Positions 44,631 through 52,127 of a stretch of 64,000 nucleotides of DNA are shown here, one piece after another; position 1 is the stretch's first letter; each line of letters opens with the position of its first letter. The stretch spans positions 2,976,001 to 3,040,000 of the forward strand of contig NZ_RHJS01000002.1 of assembly GCF_003885045.1 (NCBI RefSeq), written 5' to 3'. Source of the stretch: Schaedlerella arabinosiphila. Lineage in GTDB: Bacteria; Bacillota; Clostridia; Lachnospirales; Lachnospiraceae. Under the pieces are notes generated by a model. The model was not told where the DNA came from, ran no database searches, and saw only the letters and a list, made by a program, of their open reading frames with translations. The position numbers and the translations under genes were made by a program.

Positions 44631-46034
44631 TTAGATCGCGCACCACAATCCCCGATCCATCTCCCGCCTGTTATAGCAGGAAACCACAATATCAATCACC
44701 CGCTCCTGCTCTTCCTCCGTCATCCGGACATCCGACGGCAGGCAAAGCCCGTTCCGGAAAATATCCCCACTCTCATTGCTCCGGACCCAAAAAGCATCCT
44801 GCTTTGTTTTTTCATACTCCCTCCTGCTGCCGTCCAGTGTAATCTGGTCGCAATTCCGAAAAATCGGCTGCATATGCATGGGCTTCCAGAGCGGCCTTCC
44901 CTGGATACCAAATGCCTCCAGCGCATCCAATATCTCCATCGGGGCCGCCGTACCATGCTGGGATTGATATTCATATTCCCGCTCCGAGCGGGTTTCCTTA
45001 AAAATGATGCTGCTCTCCACCGTCATGCACGACATCCGGTAATTCGGTTTCGTGCCTTTTCCTATGGGATTCAAAAGCATCATATCCTCCGAAAAATGTT
45101 CCTCGTACCGTTCATATATCGCTTTTTTCTTTGCGATATGCGCATCCAGATGTTTCATTTGTCCGTGGATGATTCCCGCAGCCGCGTCCCCCAACGGAGC
45201 GCCGTATATCCACCTGCTATCCCGGCATCCGAACGCACTTGAAAACGACTGTGTTTCCAGTCTCCGCGCCTTTCGATCCTCCCAGGAATCATTGGTCAGA
45301 AGCATACCGCCTCCGGTTCCTGTCATGAGCTGGCCATTGCCGAAACTCAGCACACCGTAGTTACCAAAGCTGCCTGTCTGTTTTCCGTCAATGACAGCGC
45401 CGAAGCTCTCACACGCGTCCTCGATCAGCAGGGCGCCGTGTTTTTCACAGATTTCTTTCACCCTCCTGACCTGTCCCGGAAAACCGTAAATGTGCGCCAT
45501 GATGACAAGCTTCACATCCGGATACCTGTCAAAGGCAAGCTCCAGGGCTTCAGGGTCCATCCCCCAATCCCAGGGCGATGCGTCAATAAAAATCGGCTCG
45601 CCCCCTTCGTAAAGCACCGGATTCACCATCGCCGAAGAGGTCAGATCCGAACAGAACACCCGTCTGCCGGACAGCGCACCGCCTTTTCCATATACACGGC
45701 TTCCAAAAATGTCATTTCCGCATCCGACGCCGCAATCCCCGCTGCCGTAGATTTTTTCCGCTGCCAGTCTGACGGCCATATGCAGCGCCGCTGTACCGGA
45801 AGAAAATGCTGCGCCGTGCTTTACCCCGATCAACCGGGCCGTCTCTTCCTCCAGGGCCTCCGTATGTTCACCGGCCGCCCCGGGTTCCAGCGCCTTGCTG
45901 ACATACTCCAGCGCTTCGCCGTACAGGATCGGTGCCGCCGGCTCCGCTCTTCTGTTATGAAATTGTTTGATTCCTCTGAACCTTGGCTCCTCCCTGATGG
46001 ATTTCGCCGCAGCTTCCGTCAGCACTTCCGACAC
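44631..46034 (-). CDS. DegT/DnrJ/EryC1-family protein lacking the PLP lysine
   Basis: 467 residues from a GTG after AAAGGAAAAGG. Fold type I aminotransferase features: HGAAFSSGTAALHMAV near residue 73, VMAHIYGFPGQV, LIEDACESFGA near residue 205. At the position of the PLP lysine (normally SFNGNK) it has LSFGNGQLMTGTGGGMLL, with codon CAG for Gln. The usual YNYRMS substrate segment is also changed. It is related to PglE-like aminotransferases that often head clostridial polysaccharide operons. Without the lysine it cannot do standard transamination; a dehydratase-like, regulatory or dead enzyme are the options. Confidence 0.82.
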   Translation of the reverse strand: MSEVLTEAAAKSIREEPRFRGIKQFHNRRAEPAAPILYGEALEYVSKALEPGAAGEHTEALEEETARLIGVKHGAAFSSGTAALHMAVRLAAEKIYGSGDCGVGCGNDIFGSRVYGKGGALSGRRVFCSDLTSSAMVNPVLYEGGEPIFIDASPWDWGMDPEALELAFDRYPDVKLVIMAHIYGFPGQVRRVKEICEKHGALLIEDACESFGAVIDGKQTGSFGNYGVLSFGNGQLMTGTGGGMLLTNDSWEDRKARRLETQSFSSAFGCRDSRWIYGAPLGDAAAGIIHGQMKHLDAHIAKKKAIYERYEEHFSEDMMLLNPIGKGTKPNYRMSCMTVESSIIFKETRSEREYEYQSQHGTAAPMEILDALEAFGIQGRPLWKPMHMQPIFRNCDQITLDGSRREYEKTKQDAFWVRSNESGDIFRNGLCLPSDVRMTEEEQERVIDIVVSCYNRREMDRGLWCAI

Positions 46035-46262
46035 CCTTTTCCTTTCATTTCCATAAGTCTGCAGAGGATGGGACAGATTGTTTCACGCCCGCACCTCTGG
46101 GAATATTTTTTTCAAATGCTTCCGCCCCTCCCGGCTTTCCGCCGCGAAAGGCAGGCTTCGCCATACAGAGTTCATTCCTGCCCTCTGTCTTTGGCGCGTT
46201 ATATCCGCTTTTTCCTGCGTGGTGACCCCATCATCCTCCGCATTCCAAAGTTTCCTGAGTTT
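46035..46262 (-). other. Non-coding leader between second NusG-like gene and DegT gene
   Basis: 228 bp without a supported gene. On the minus strand it carries overlapping G/C-rich hairpins (CTTTCGCGGCGGAAAG and a GCGAAGCC to GGCTTTCC type pairing) in its middle. The position fits a LoaP-responsive RNA element, but I cannot fold it reliably. Confidence 0.3.
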
Positions 46263-46799
46263 CTATCCTTCCATCTTGCCGTCCGGCTGATCTGAAACCT
46301 TTTTCAGAATCCCGACTCCCATCTTGACCATCACCTTGCGCCCCAGAAGCATGACTTCAATCCCGGCAATCCTCTGGTGGCGGTCCACCCATTTGACCCT
46401 TCCTTCCATGCCTTTCATGGGGCCGTCGGTCACGACCAGCTTATCATTCACCGTGTATCCTTCCGAATAGCGTATGACATGCTCCGCCCCGCCGAGCCTT
46501 TCCAAAAGCTCCTGCTCATCCGGGTAAATCGGTGCGATCCGGTCGTCTACTCCCAGCATCTTCGCCATCTCCCCGACGTTTCGGAGTCTGATGCGGAATC
46601 CGTCCGTGTCCCCGGTCTCGGCAATGATATATTTCTGGAAGGCAACCTCGGTTTTTTTCTTCCATTCCCCGCGTTCCTTGACCATCCGTTCGGAAAGGAT
46701 CGTAAATATGTCCTCACCGGGAAGGAGCAGATTCCGTTCACGGCACTTTTCAACCACGGCAAGCTCGCGCTTTGCCTGTACCTGTATCGCATACCACAC
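46263..46799 (-). CDS. NusG-like antiterminator, LoaP type (second)
   Basis: 178 residues from a GTG. The N-terminal NGN domain starts MWYAIQVQAKRELAVVEKCR; the C-terminal KOW-like part LVVTDGPMKGMEGRVKWVDR is near residues 122-141. Specialised NusG paralogues (LoaP, UpxY, RfaH) load at operon leaders to suppress termination in long polysaccharide operons. It sits directly before the capsule structural genes and is the more canonical of the two copies. Confidence 0.85.
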   Translation of the reverse strand: MWYAIQVQAKRELAVVEKCRERNLLLPGEDIFTILSERMVKERGEWKKKTEVAFQKYIIAETGDTDGFRIRLRNVGEMAKMLGVDDRIAPIYPDEQELLERLGGAEHVIRYSEGYTVNDKLVVTDGPMKGMEGRVKWVDRHQRIAGIEVMLLGRKVMVKMGVGILKKVSDQPDGKMEG

Positions 46800-46863
46800 A
46801 GCTTTCCATTCCTTTCGTTCCCCATCCTGTATCGGACAGTCGATGTTTCTTAAGGGCAGTTCC

Positions 46864-47415
46864 TCATATGCCGGCCTGATTCACCATTTTGCCGATCTCC
46901 TCGCCGTCAAACCGAAATCCCAGCCTCAGGGGCTCTTTTCCACCGATAAAGTCCCCGCCGATGACCGCAAACCTGCGGTGGTAATTCACGTAAACCACTT
47001 TGTCGGCAACCTTCACAAGGGGCCCGGAAAGGTACTCGTTTTTCTTCTTCCCATTTCCGGCATCCACGGACGTCCTTGCCGTGGAAAGCCCGATCTCGCC
47101 TTTCTCATCCACGATCAGGCGAAACAACGCCTCTTCCTCCCCGTCTAAGGTGGAGACAGACCAGTTGTCGCTGAACAGCAGCCTCTTCGGCGTTTTTTTC
47201 AGAATGTCATGCACCGCTTCCGGCTTGTCGGTTTCGATAAATACATAGCCCGGAAGGTATTTTCTCACCACATCCCTCAACATGCCCTGACTTTTCTGTG
47301 CCTTGTGCTGCACCAAATGGAAGCAGCGGGTATAGGATGACGCCGGAAGCAGCGCCTTGATAAAATCTTCTGTTTTTTCCTCTCTGTCATCCCCTGCATA
47401 AACCACACACCACAT
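46864..47415 (-). CDS. loaP: NusG-like protein, LoaP type (first)
   Basis: 183 residues from an ATG ten bases after AGGAG. NGN domain: MWCVVYAGDDREEKTEDFI start and KYLPGYVFIETDKPEAVHDI near residue 55. The C-terminal KOW-like part is GPLVKVADKVVYVNYHRRF near residue 130. The ATG is 31 bp from recombination site 1, so it is the first gene that the invertible promoter would transcribe. Two NusG paralogues in tandem recall the paired UpxY/UpxZ control of Bacteroides capsules, but both here carry NusG features. Confidence 0.82.
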   Translation of the reverse strand: MWCVVYAGDDREEKTEDFIKALLPASSYTRCFHLVQHKAQKSQGMLRDVVRKYLPGYVFIETDKPEAVHDILKKTPKRLLFSDNWSVSTLDGEEEALFRLIVDEKGEIGLSTARTSVDAGNGKKKNEYLSGPLVKVADKVVYVNYHRRFAVIGGDFIGGKEPLRLGFRFDGEEIGKMVNQAGI

Positions 47416-47445
47416 CTGACATCATCTCCTGATCAGCTTATTTTT

Positions 47446-47471
47446 TTCGTAGAATTTATATATTCTACGAA
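47446..47471. other. Recombination site 1 of invertible segment
   Basis: Perfect 10-bp arms TTCGTAGAAT and ATTCTACGAA around a 6-bp spacer TTATAT, the layout of a tyrosine recombinase core site. It differs from site 2 (49071), read on the other strand, at three positions, all in one arm; the spacer is identical, so the two sites are in inverted orientation. Confidence 0.8.
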
Positions 47472-47582
47472 AGTTCCGATGGAAACCCGCAGGATCGTTG
47501 GACCTGAAAATCCGATCAGTCAATGTTTCAGCCAATCAGCTTATAAATCAGCGAATCCGAAAATCGCATTTTCCACGGAAAC

Positions 47583-47632
47583 AAAAAAATCCGGCAGAAG
47601 ATGTGAAAATTCCGTGAATTTTTCTACCGGAT
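47583..47632 (-). terminator. Rho-independent terminator of the recombinase gene
   Basis: On the minus strand ATCCGG-T-AGAA pairs with TTCT-G-CCGGAT, with an inner AAAATTC/GAATTTT stem, followed by seven T. It lies 150 bp past the recombinase stop and would prevent recombinase transcription from reaching loaP in this orientation. Confidence 0.75.
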
Positions 47633-47664
47633 TCTATGTATTTGGATACTCATGAACAATTTTT

Positions 47665-47751
47665 CCACCTGTACGGTTGCAATCCGAAGTCACATTTTTA
47701 TGCAATTTATTGCAATAAAAGTGCGACTTCGGATTAGCACCGTACAGGTGG
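47665..47751. repeat. 90-bp palindromic repeat, copy 2
   Basis: Near-perfect inverted repeat: CCACCTGTACGGT and GCAATCCGAAGTC on the left pair with GACTTCGGATTAGC and ACCGTACAGGTGG on the right, with AT-rich centre TGCAATTTATTGCA. It is homologous to the copies at 14753 and 57847 and lies just after the recombinase stop codon, so it also can act as a bidirectional terminator. Confidence 0.85.
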
Positions 47752-47782
47752 CAATTTTTTGTTTCGCGGGAATCCATCTTTT

Positions 47783-48931
47783 TTATGATTGGGTTCTGCC
47801 GCTGATCAATACGGAAAGCTTGTCCATATGCTTCTGTTTCAGATCCATGGTGGGATGGACATATCGGTCCATCGTAATCTTCACGCTTGCGTGGCCGAGA
47901 ATTTCACTCAAGGATTTTACATCAAATCCCAGTTCAATACATCTGGTGGCAAATGTGTGGCGCAGCGCATGGAAATTAGCGTCCGCGATTCCGCAGGCGT
48001 CTACAATCGCTTTGAAACGGTTTTCCATCGTCCGCGGTTCCACGTAGACATTCCTGCGCCCTGTGAGAAAATAGGTATCTTTCGGTTCCTCCATTTCCTT
48101 CAAAAGCCGCAGGATGTCGGAGGGGAGCGGAATCTCCCGCACGGAGCAGGCGCTTTTCGGCAGCGTCACAATGACCCGCGTCCTGCGCTCGGGGTCGTCC
48201 GGCGTCTGAATCCGCGTCATGGTCGCATGGATATCCAGCTTTCTGTTTTCCAGGGAAATATCCTCCCATTTGAGGGCGCAGAGCTCGCCGAGCCGGATTC
48301 CGGTATAAAGGCAGAGCATAATGCCCAGCCTGTCGCTGCCCAGATCGGAGAGCAGGCATTCCTCCAGTATGTGCTGTTCCCTGACACTGAACACACGCAG
48401 CGGCTTCTTCTGGTCTTTCAGCGGAAATGTATCGAGATCCGCGGCCTGGACATGCCTGGAATCCCGCGCATACCTCAGCACGGCTTTGAGTACGCAGATG
48501 ATCCCCCTGACGCCCCTGGGAGACAGCCCCTTTCCATGTATTCCCCCCGATGTAAGCAGCCCTGTAAGATATGCAGAAAATTCTTCCTTGGTGATCTCCG
48601 CAACGCATTTGCCGCCAAATTCCGGGAGCAGGTACCGGTTCAGGATGTTGCGGTATTTGGCCATGCTGCTCTCCTTTAAAAATGGCTCCCGCTCCTTAAG
48701 CCATTCCCGGGATACCGTGGAAAACAGAAGCCCGCCTTCCAGAAGAAACGGATTTTTCCTGCTTTCCTCATATGACACAGCCGCCGCATCCCGCCTTTTC
48801 AGCGCTTCCTCATAGGTTGCTCCGGAAACATAGCCGTATCTGAGCCTGCCGTCGGCCCCCCTGCCTTTGATGTACCGCCCCTCCCATTTTCCGGTGTTCC
48901 GCAGATAGATGTTGTTTCCTTTTCTCGCCAT
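47783..48931 (-). CDS. Tyrosine site-specific recombinase (predicted invertase)
   Basis: 382 residues from an ATG after AGGAGG; the open frame upstream of it is non-coding. The N-terminal 55 residues (RNTGKWEGRYIKGRGADGRL) form an integrase DNA-binding arm, then a SAM-like core-binding domain. Catalytic set: YTGIRLGELCALKW (Arg), HALRHTFATR (His-x-x-Arg), LGHASVKITMDRYVH (His and Tyr). It is a XerC/Tn916-Int-like enzyme of ordinary length. It is encoded between two inverted core-type sites and next to the capsule operon, with no other phage or ICE genes, so promoter inversion is its likely job. Confidence 0.92.
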   Translation of the reverse strand: MARKGNNIYLRNTGKWEGRYIKGRGADGRLRYGYVSGATYEEALKRRDAAAVSYEESRKNPFLLEGGLLFSTVSREWLKEREPFLKESSMAKYRNILNRYLLPEFGGKCVAEITKEEFSAYLTGLLTSGGIHGKGLSPRGVRGIICVLKAVLRYARDSRHVQAADLDTFPLKDQKKPLRVFSVREQHILEECLLSDLGSDRLGIMLCLYTGIRLGELCALKWEDISLENRKLDIHATMTRIQTPDDPERRTRVIVTLPKSACSVREIPLPSDILRLLKEMEEPKDTYFLTGRRNVYVEPRTMENRFKAIVDACGIADANFHALRHTFATRCIELGFDVKSLSEILGHASVKITMDRYVHPTMDLKQKHMDKLSVLISGRTQS

Positions 48932-48971
48932 GAAATTTCCTCCTTTGTATGATTCCTTTTCCATATTTAAT

Positions 48972-49000
48972 AATATATATTGCGTTGGAAAACCAGACAA
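48972..49000 (-). promoter_or_regulatory. Promoter of the recombinase gene
   Basis: Minus strand TTGTCT, 17-bp spacer, TATATT, 41 bp upstream of the recombinase ATG. It lies inside the invertible segment, so the gene is transcribed in either orientation. Confidence 0.55.
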
Positions 49001-49010
49001 AATTTGGATA

Positions 49011-49039
49011 TTGACAAGCTTGTGAATTTGGTGTAGACT
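49011..49039 (+). promoter_or_regulatory. Invertible outward promoter of the capsule switch
   Basis: TTGACA, 17-bp spacer, TAGACT: the best promoter in the region, back to back with the recombinase promoter. Transcription would start near 49046 and leave the segment through site 2 into the terminator at 49101. After inversion it would point to loaP with a leader of about 80 nt. Confidence 0.7.
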
Positions 49040-49070
49040 ACAGACTGTATTTACATGCAAATAGTTCTGT

Positions 49071-49096
49071 TTCGTAGAATATATAAACTCCACGAA
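49071..49096. other. Recombination site 2 of invertible segment
   Basis: Arms TTCGTAGAAT and ACTCCACGAA around spacer ATATAA. The reverse complement has spacer TTATAT, identical to site 1, and 23 of 26 positions match. The two sites enclose 1.6 kb with the recombinase and both promoters. Confidence 0.8.
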
Positions 49097-49100
49097 AACG

Positions 49101-49141
49101 AGGCCGTTTCCTTTGACAGGGATGCGGCCTTTTTTATTTTT
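49101..49141 (+). terminator. Terminator facing the OFF-orientation promoter
   Basis: AGGCCG and CGGCCT form a stem (with inner CC/GG pairing) followed by a T-rich run (TTTTTTATTTTT). It is five bases beyond site 2 and would stop transcripts from the outward promoter in the present orientation. Part of the 60-bp target duplication, so an identical copy stands at 51280. Confidence 0.75.
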
Positions 49142-49161
49142 AATACTTGACAATATAGGAT
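49102..49161. repeat. 60-bp target-site duplication, left copy
   Basis: Identical over 60 bp to 51281-51340 and abutting the left end of the IS element. It carries the terminator and the -35 box of the toxin-antitoxin promoter. Confidence 0.9.
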
Positions 49162-51280
49162 CCCGTTTTAAACACTTTGAATTAATAGAAGAAGGCGAAA
49201 CCATTGAAAACACGAGGTTTTGCCTTCTTTTTGGTGTTTTGAAAATGTTGTATGGAAATCCTAGCTTGAAATTTTTTTTATTCTTTTATTTAGCTCTTTT
49301 GGCTGATAGTATTTTTTATCCAGACCAAGCTCATAAATGCTATTTAGTGCAGTGCACAGCTTTGACCCCGTATAGGTCGACATATAGTACATATCCTGGA
49401 CATTTACAACATTCATATTTTTCAGCATCTCAATGATATTATCAATGGTAAAATGCATTCTTTCCGCAGGATCATTGTGGTCAATACCACACCTGCGGTC
49501 ATAATCTTTACAGTAATCTTCAAGCTGCTTTTCCATCAGCCGGTAGATCAGCAGTGCTGTGTAGCATATCATAAAATGAGCGGTGATATGTTCTTTGGTA
49601 TGATGATATACAGGACGGCCGGAAAAATTTGTCTTCATAATCCGAAAACAGTCTTCTATTTTATACCGTTTTGAAGATATCTCAAGAATCTGGGCGGCAT
49701 CATCATCCAGACTGGTAGCAACCGCATAGTAACCATCGTATTTTTCTTCTTCCCTGATCCGTTCTTCATTAATCTCGTAAATATCCTTCACGCTCCCATC
49801 CGATACCCTTTTGATAAATCTTGTCACATCATTTGGGCCTTTTTTATATGTTTCAGGGTCCAAATCCTTTAGCAGGCGCTTGGCTCGTTCAACCTGCCGG
49901 TTGCGGATATAGCGCTGATATTCCATGGTTTTTCTGGAAAACGTGATGATAATCTTTTGTTTGAGCATCCCTTTGGCTTTTACCTGTCTCTTTTTTCCAT
50001 TTTTACATATTTTTTCTTCATAGAAACCCAGGTCTTCCAGACGGTCAGCATTTATTATTTTGTATGCCTTGTCCTGATAAAGACGATAATTTTCTTTTTT
50101 ATGATGGTCAAAGCTTTTCATGCTATCAATCGTAACCGGATCATCGGAAGAAAGAAGCCGGTAGTCGCAATCGTTAAAAACAGCTTCCTGCAGAGTGCCT
50201 GCCATTTTTTTGATTGACTGGGTCACAATAAAAGCCCGCCCACCCATGGAATTAAAACGTCTGATATTGAGTGACCCCAGCCCTGCATCTGCACAATAAA
50301 TAAACGTCTTCCCTTTAAACATTTTTGTCAGTTCTTTTTCCAAGGGGATGGCAAGTGTCTGTTCATTATCTGACCCCGGGGCAAGACACATGGAAAGAGG
50401 AATCCCGTCCGCGTCCATGAAGAGTCCCATCTCTACCAATGGTGCGGGCTGATGCTGTTTGGAAGGGCCGTATTTACGGAAGCCTTTTATAAATTCCCCG
50501 GTCACTTCATCAACATAATCATCATCAGGCGACTCAACTTCAAAATAAAAATTTGTGCAGTCAAAGTAACATACGGAAGTATTACGCCTGACAATCCTGC
50601 AGCTATATTGGAAAAGGTTCTGGAGATATCCGGTATAGTTTTCAGCCAGAAGATCCAGTGTCCGGTGGATATGCTGGTACCCAATTTCCGGCTGCTCATA
50701 ATAACGGCCCAGATGGCGGAGCGTAGCAAACTTGGATTCTGGTTCCAGTATTCTTGCGCAGGTCAGAAACCGGTTCACAAGGTTGGGGTCGAAGGTGATC
50801 CGGGAATCAGCGGATACTTTTTTGAGGAAGCTGCCAATTGCAAGGTTATGATAAACGGACTGCAGGAAAAAGTAGCCGATATTGCGGCTGGTGTCCGATG
50901 AAATAAGGTCATTTGATGCTTTGATCTTTTCGTCAAAGTCGATTGTCACCTCCATAGAGACCTTACTGTTTTTCATCTGCTCGTTATATTCGGCAACTTT
51001 TTGCTTGGCATAAGCAAGGGGATCATCAGTGATCTTAAGAAGATCCAAGTGTTTACCGATCACAGCTACATTTCTGGTAGAAGTCTTTTTGCCATTGCGG
51101 AATCCTTGCTGGATAAAATAAGTTGGGTTTTTTGATTTTCTGTCATAATTCAATTTCATAATACCATTATAACACAATATACAACTCCGTACAACATATA
51201 ATTTTATAAAATTTGACATAAAAAAAGCCGCATTTTTGCGGTTTATGGCGTTTTTTGCGGTTCAAAAGTGTTTAAAACCC
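49162..51280 (-). mobile_element. IS1634-type insertion sequence (IS4 superfamily)
   Basis: 2119 bp with imperfect inverted ends sharing TTTTAAACACTTT next to the flanking repeats, one transposase gene, and a 60-bp direct duplication of the target. Unusually long and variable target duplications are a documented property of IS1634 and IS1549. It separates the terminator next to the capsule switch from the toxin-antitoxin promoter it once adjoined. Confidence 0.88.
49261..51159 (-). CDS. IS1634-family DDE transposase
   Basis: 632 residues from an ATG (KLNYDRKSKNPTYF) that follows TATAATGGTATT; the longer open frame starts inside that promoter-like sequence. DDE landmarks: SVCYFDCTNFYFEVES (first Asp), TFIYCADAGLGSLN (second Asp), and a late KRYKIEDCFRIMKTNFSGRP (Glu). 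The length of more than 600 residues and the long insert fit the IS1634 family. The frame is intact, so the element may be active. Confidence 0.9.
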   Translation of the reverse strand: MKLNYDRKSKNPTYFIQQGFRNGKKTSTRNVAVIGKHLDLLKITDDPLAYAKQKVAEYNEQMKNSKVSMEVTIDFDEKIKASNDLISSDTSRNIGYFFLQSVYHNLAIGSFLKKVSADSRITFDPNLVNRFLTCARILEPESKFATLRHLGRYYEQPEIGYQHIHRTLDLLAENYTGYLQNLFQYSCRIVRRNTSVCYFDCTNFYFEVESPDDDYVDEVTGEFIKGFRKYGPSKQHQPAPLVEMGLFMDADGIPLSMCLAPGSDNEQTLAIPLEKELTKMFKGKTFIYCADAGLGSLNIRRFNSMGGRAFIVTQSIKKMAGTLQEAVFNDCDYRLLSSDDPVTIDSMKSFDHHKKENYRLYQDKAYKIINADRLEDLGFYEEKICKNGKKRQVKAKGMLKQKIIITFSRKTMEYQRYIRNRQVERAKRLLKDLDPETYKKGPNDVTRFIKRVSDGSVKDIYEINEERIREEEKYDGYYAVATSLDDDAAQILEISSKRYKIEDCFRIMKTNFSGRPVYHHTKEHITAHFMICYTALLIYRLMEKQLEDYCKDYDRRCGIDHNDPAERMHFTIDNIIEMLKNMNVVNVQDMYYMSTYTGSKLCTALNSIYELGLDKKYYQPKELNKRIKKISS

Positions 51281-51340
51281 GGCCGTTTCCTTTGACAGGG
51301 ATGCGGCCTTTTTTATTTTTAATACTTGACAATATAGGAT
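51281..51340. repeat. 60-bp target-site duplication, right copy
   Basis: Exact copy of 49102-49161. Here the sequence is followed by its native neighbour, giving a complete promoter for the toxin-antitoxin genes. Confidence 0.9.
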
Positions 51341-51354
51341 AAAACACATATAGT
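51326..51354 (+). promoter_or_regulatory. Toxin-antitoxin promoter
   Basis: TTGACA, 17-bp spacer, TATAGT, 38 bp before the toxin ATG. The -35 lies in the duplicated 60 bp; the left copy lost its -10 to the IS. Confidence 0.65.
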
Positions 51355-51391
51355 GAATCATAGAAAGAAATATATACTAAGGAGGCCGGAC

Positions 51392-51745
51392 ATGATCCGT
51401 TTTGAGGTAGAATTTTACGAAAAGCCGGATGGAACTTTTCCGGCAGAGGAATTTATCTTATCGCAAGACAAAAAAATGAGAGCTAAGCTGTATCGTTTGA
51501 TCGAACTTTTAGAAGAATATGGCTATGAATTAAGGGAGCCCTATTCAAAAATGCTGGATGATGGAATCTTCGAGTTACGTGCGAAACAAGGTTCGGATAT
51601 ATCCCGTGTTTTATATTTTTTCGTAGTTGGCAGCAAGGTTGTTTTAACGAATGGTTTTGTAAAGAAAACGCAAAAAACACCGGCAAATCAAATTGACCTT
51701 GCTAAGAAATACCGATTAGCATATGAACAAAAAAGGGAGGCATGA
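51392..51745 (+). CDS. RelE/HigB-like toxin (phage Gp49-like family)
   Basis: 117 residues from an ATG after AAGGAGG. RFEVEFYEKPDGTFPAEEFI start, RAKLYRLIELLEEYG in the middle and SDISRVLYFFVVGSKVVLTN with the FVKKTQKTP end are the pattern of the Gp49/HigB type of RelE-superfamily mRNA interferases. The stop codon overlaps the antitoxin start (ATGA). The order toxin first, antitoxin second is the usual HigBA order. Confidence 0.88.
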   Translation: MIRFEVEFYEKPDGTFPAEEFILSQDKKMRAKLYRLIELLEEYGYELREPYSKMLDDGIFELRAKQGSDISRVLYFFVVGSKVVLTNGFVKKTQKTPANQIDLAKKYRLAYEQKREA

Positions 51746-52047
51746 TTCGTATGGGAAAAAGTTTTAGAGAATCTTTGAATGGACAGCTCCAAGATCCTGA
51801 GTTCAAAAAAGAGTGGGATGCTTTGGAGCCTGAATTTCAAGTGATCCGCGCTATGATTGATGCGCGGCGCCAAAAGCAGCTTACGCAGAAAGAGCTTGCA
51901 GAGATTACGGGAATTGCCCAGGCCGATATTAGCCGAATGGAAAATGGAAATGCAAATCCCTCTCTGCAAACCTTGAAAAGATTAGCTGCCGGACTTGGGA
52001 TGGCACTGAAAGTGGAGTTTGTTCCTGTACCGACTAAAAGTAGATAA
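51742..52047 (+). CDS. HigA-like XRE-family antitoxin
   Basis: 101 residues. A helix-turn-helix of XRE type at residues about 45-95 (TQKELAEITGIAQADISRME) follows an N-terminal segment that would bind the toxin. Coupled to the toxin by ATGA; a second ATG nine bases later is possible. Likely autorepressor of the TTGACA-TATAGT promoter. Confidence 0.9.
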   Translation: MIRMGKSFRESLNGQLQDPEFKKEWDALEPEFQVIRAMIDARRQKQLTQKELAEITGIAQADISRMENGNANPSLQTLKRLAAGLGMALKVEFVPVPTKSR

Positions 52048-52053
52048 TACCAG

Positions 52054-52095
52054 AGCCAGACTGCCGCAGAGCAAGCTGCCGCAGTCTGGCTTTTC
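52054..52095 (+). terminator. Terminator after toxin-antitoxin pair
   Basis: AGCCAGACTG and CAGTCTGGCT form a perfect 10-bp stem, followed by TTTTCC. It ends the plus-strand toxin-antitoxin unit before the convergent GH78-like gene. Confidence 0.75.
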
Positions 52096-52127
52096 CTGTT
52101 TCGACCAAATCTAAATATCCGAGTCCT

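Noticed and set aside
47789..48679. 296-codon plus-strand frame
   Set aside because: Antisense shadow of the tyrosine recombinase gene.
47783..48931. Recombinase as integrase of a prophage or ICE
   Set aside because: No excisionase, relaxase, capsid or conjugation genes nearby, and the two core-type sites are inverted, which would invert rather than excise.
49102..51340. 60-bp direct repeats as att sites
   Set aside because: They abut the IS ends exactly and the only gene between is an IS1634-type transposase; a long target duplication explains them.
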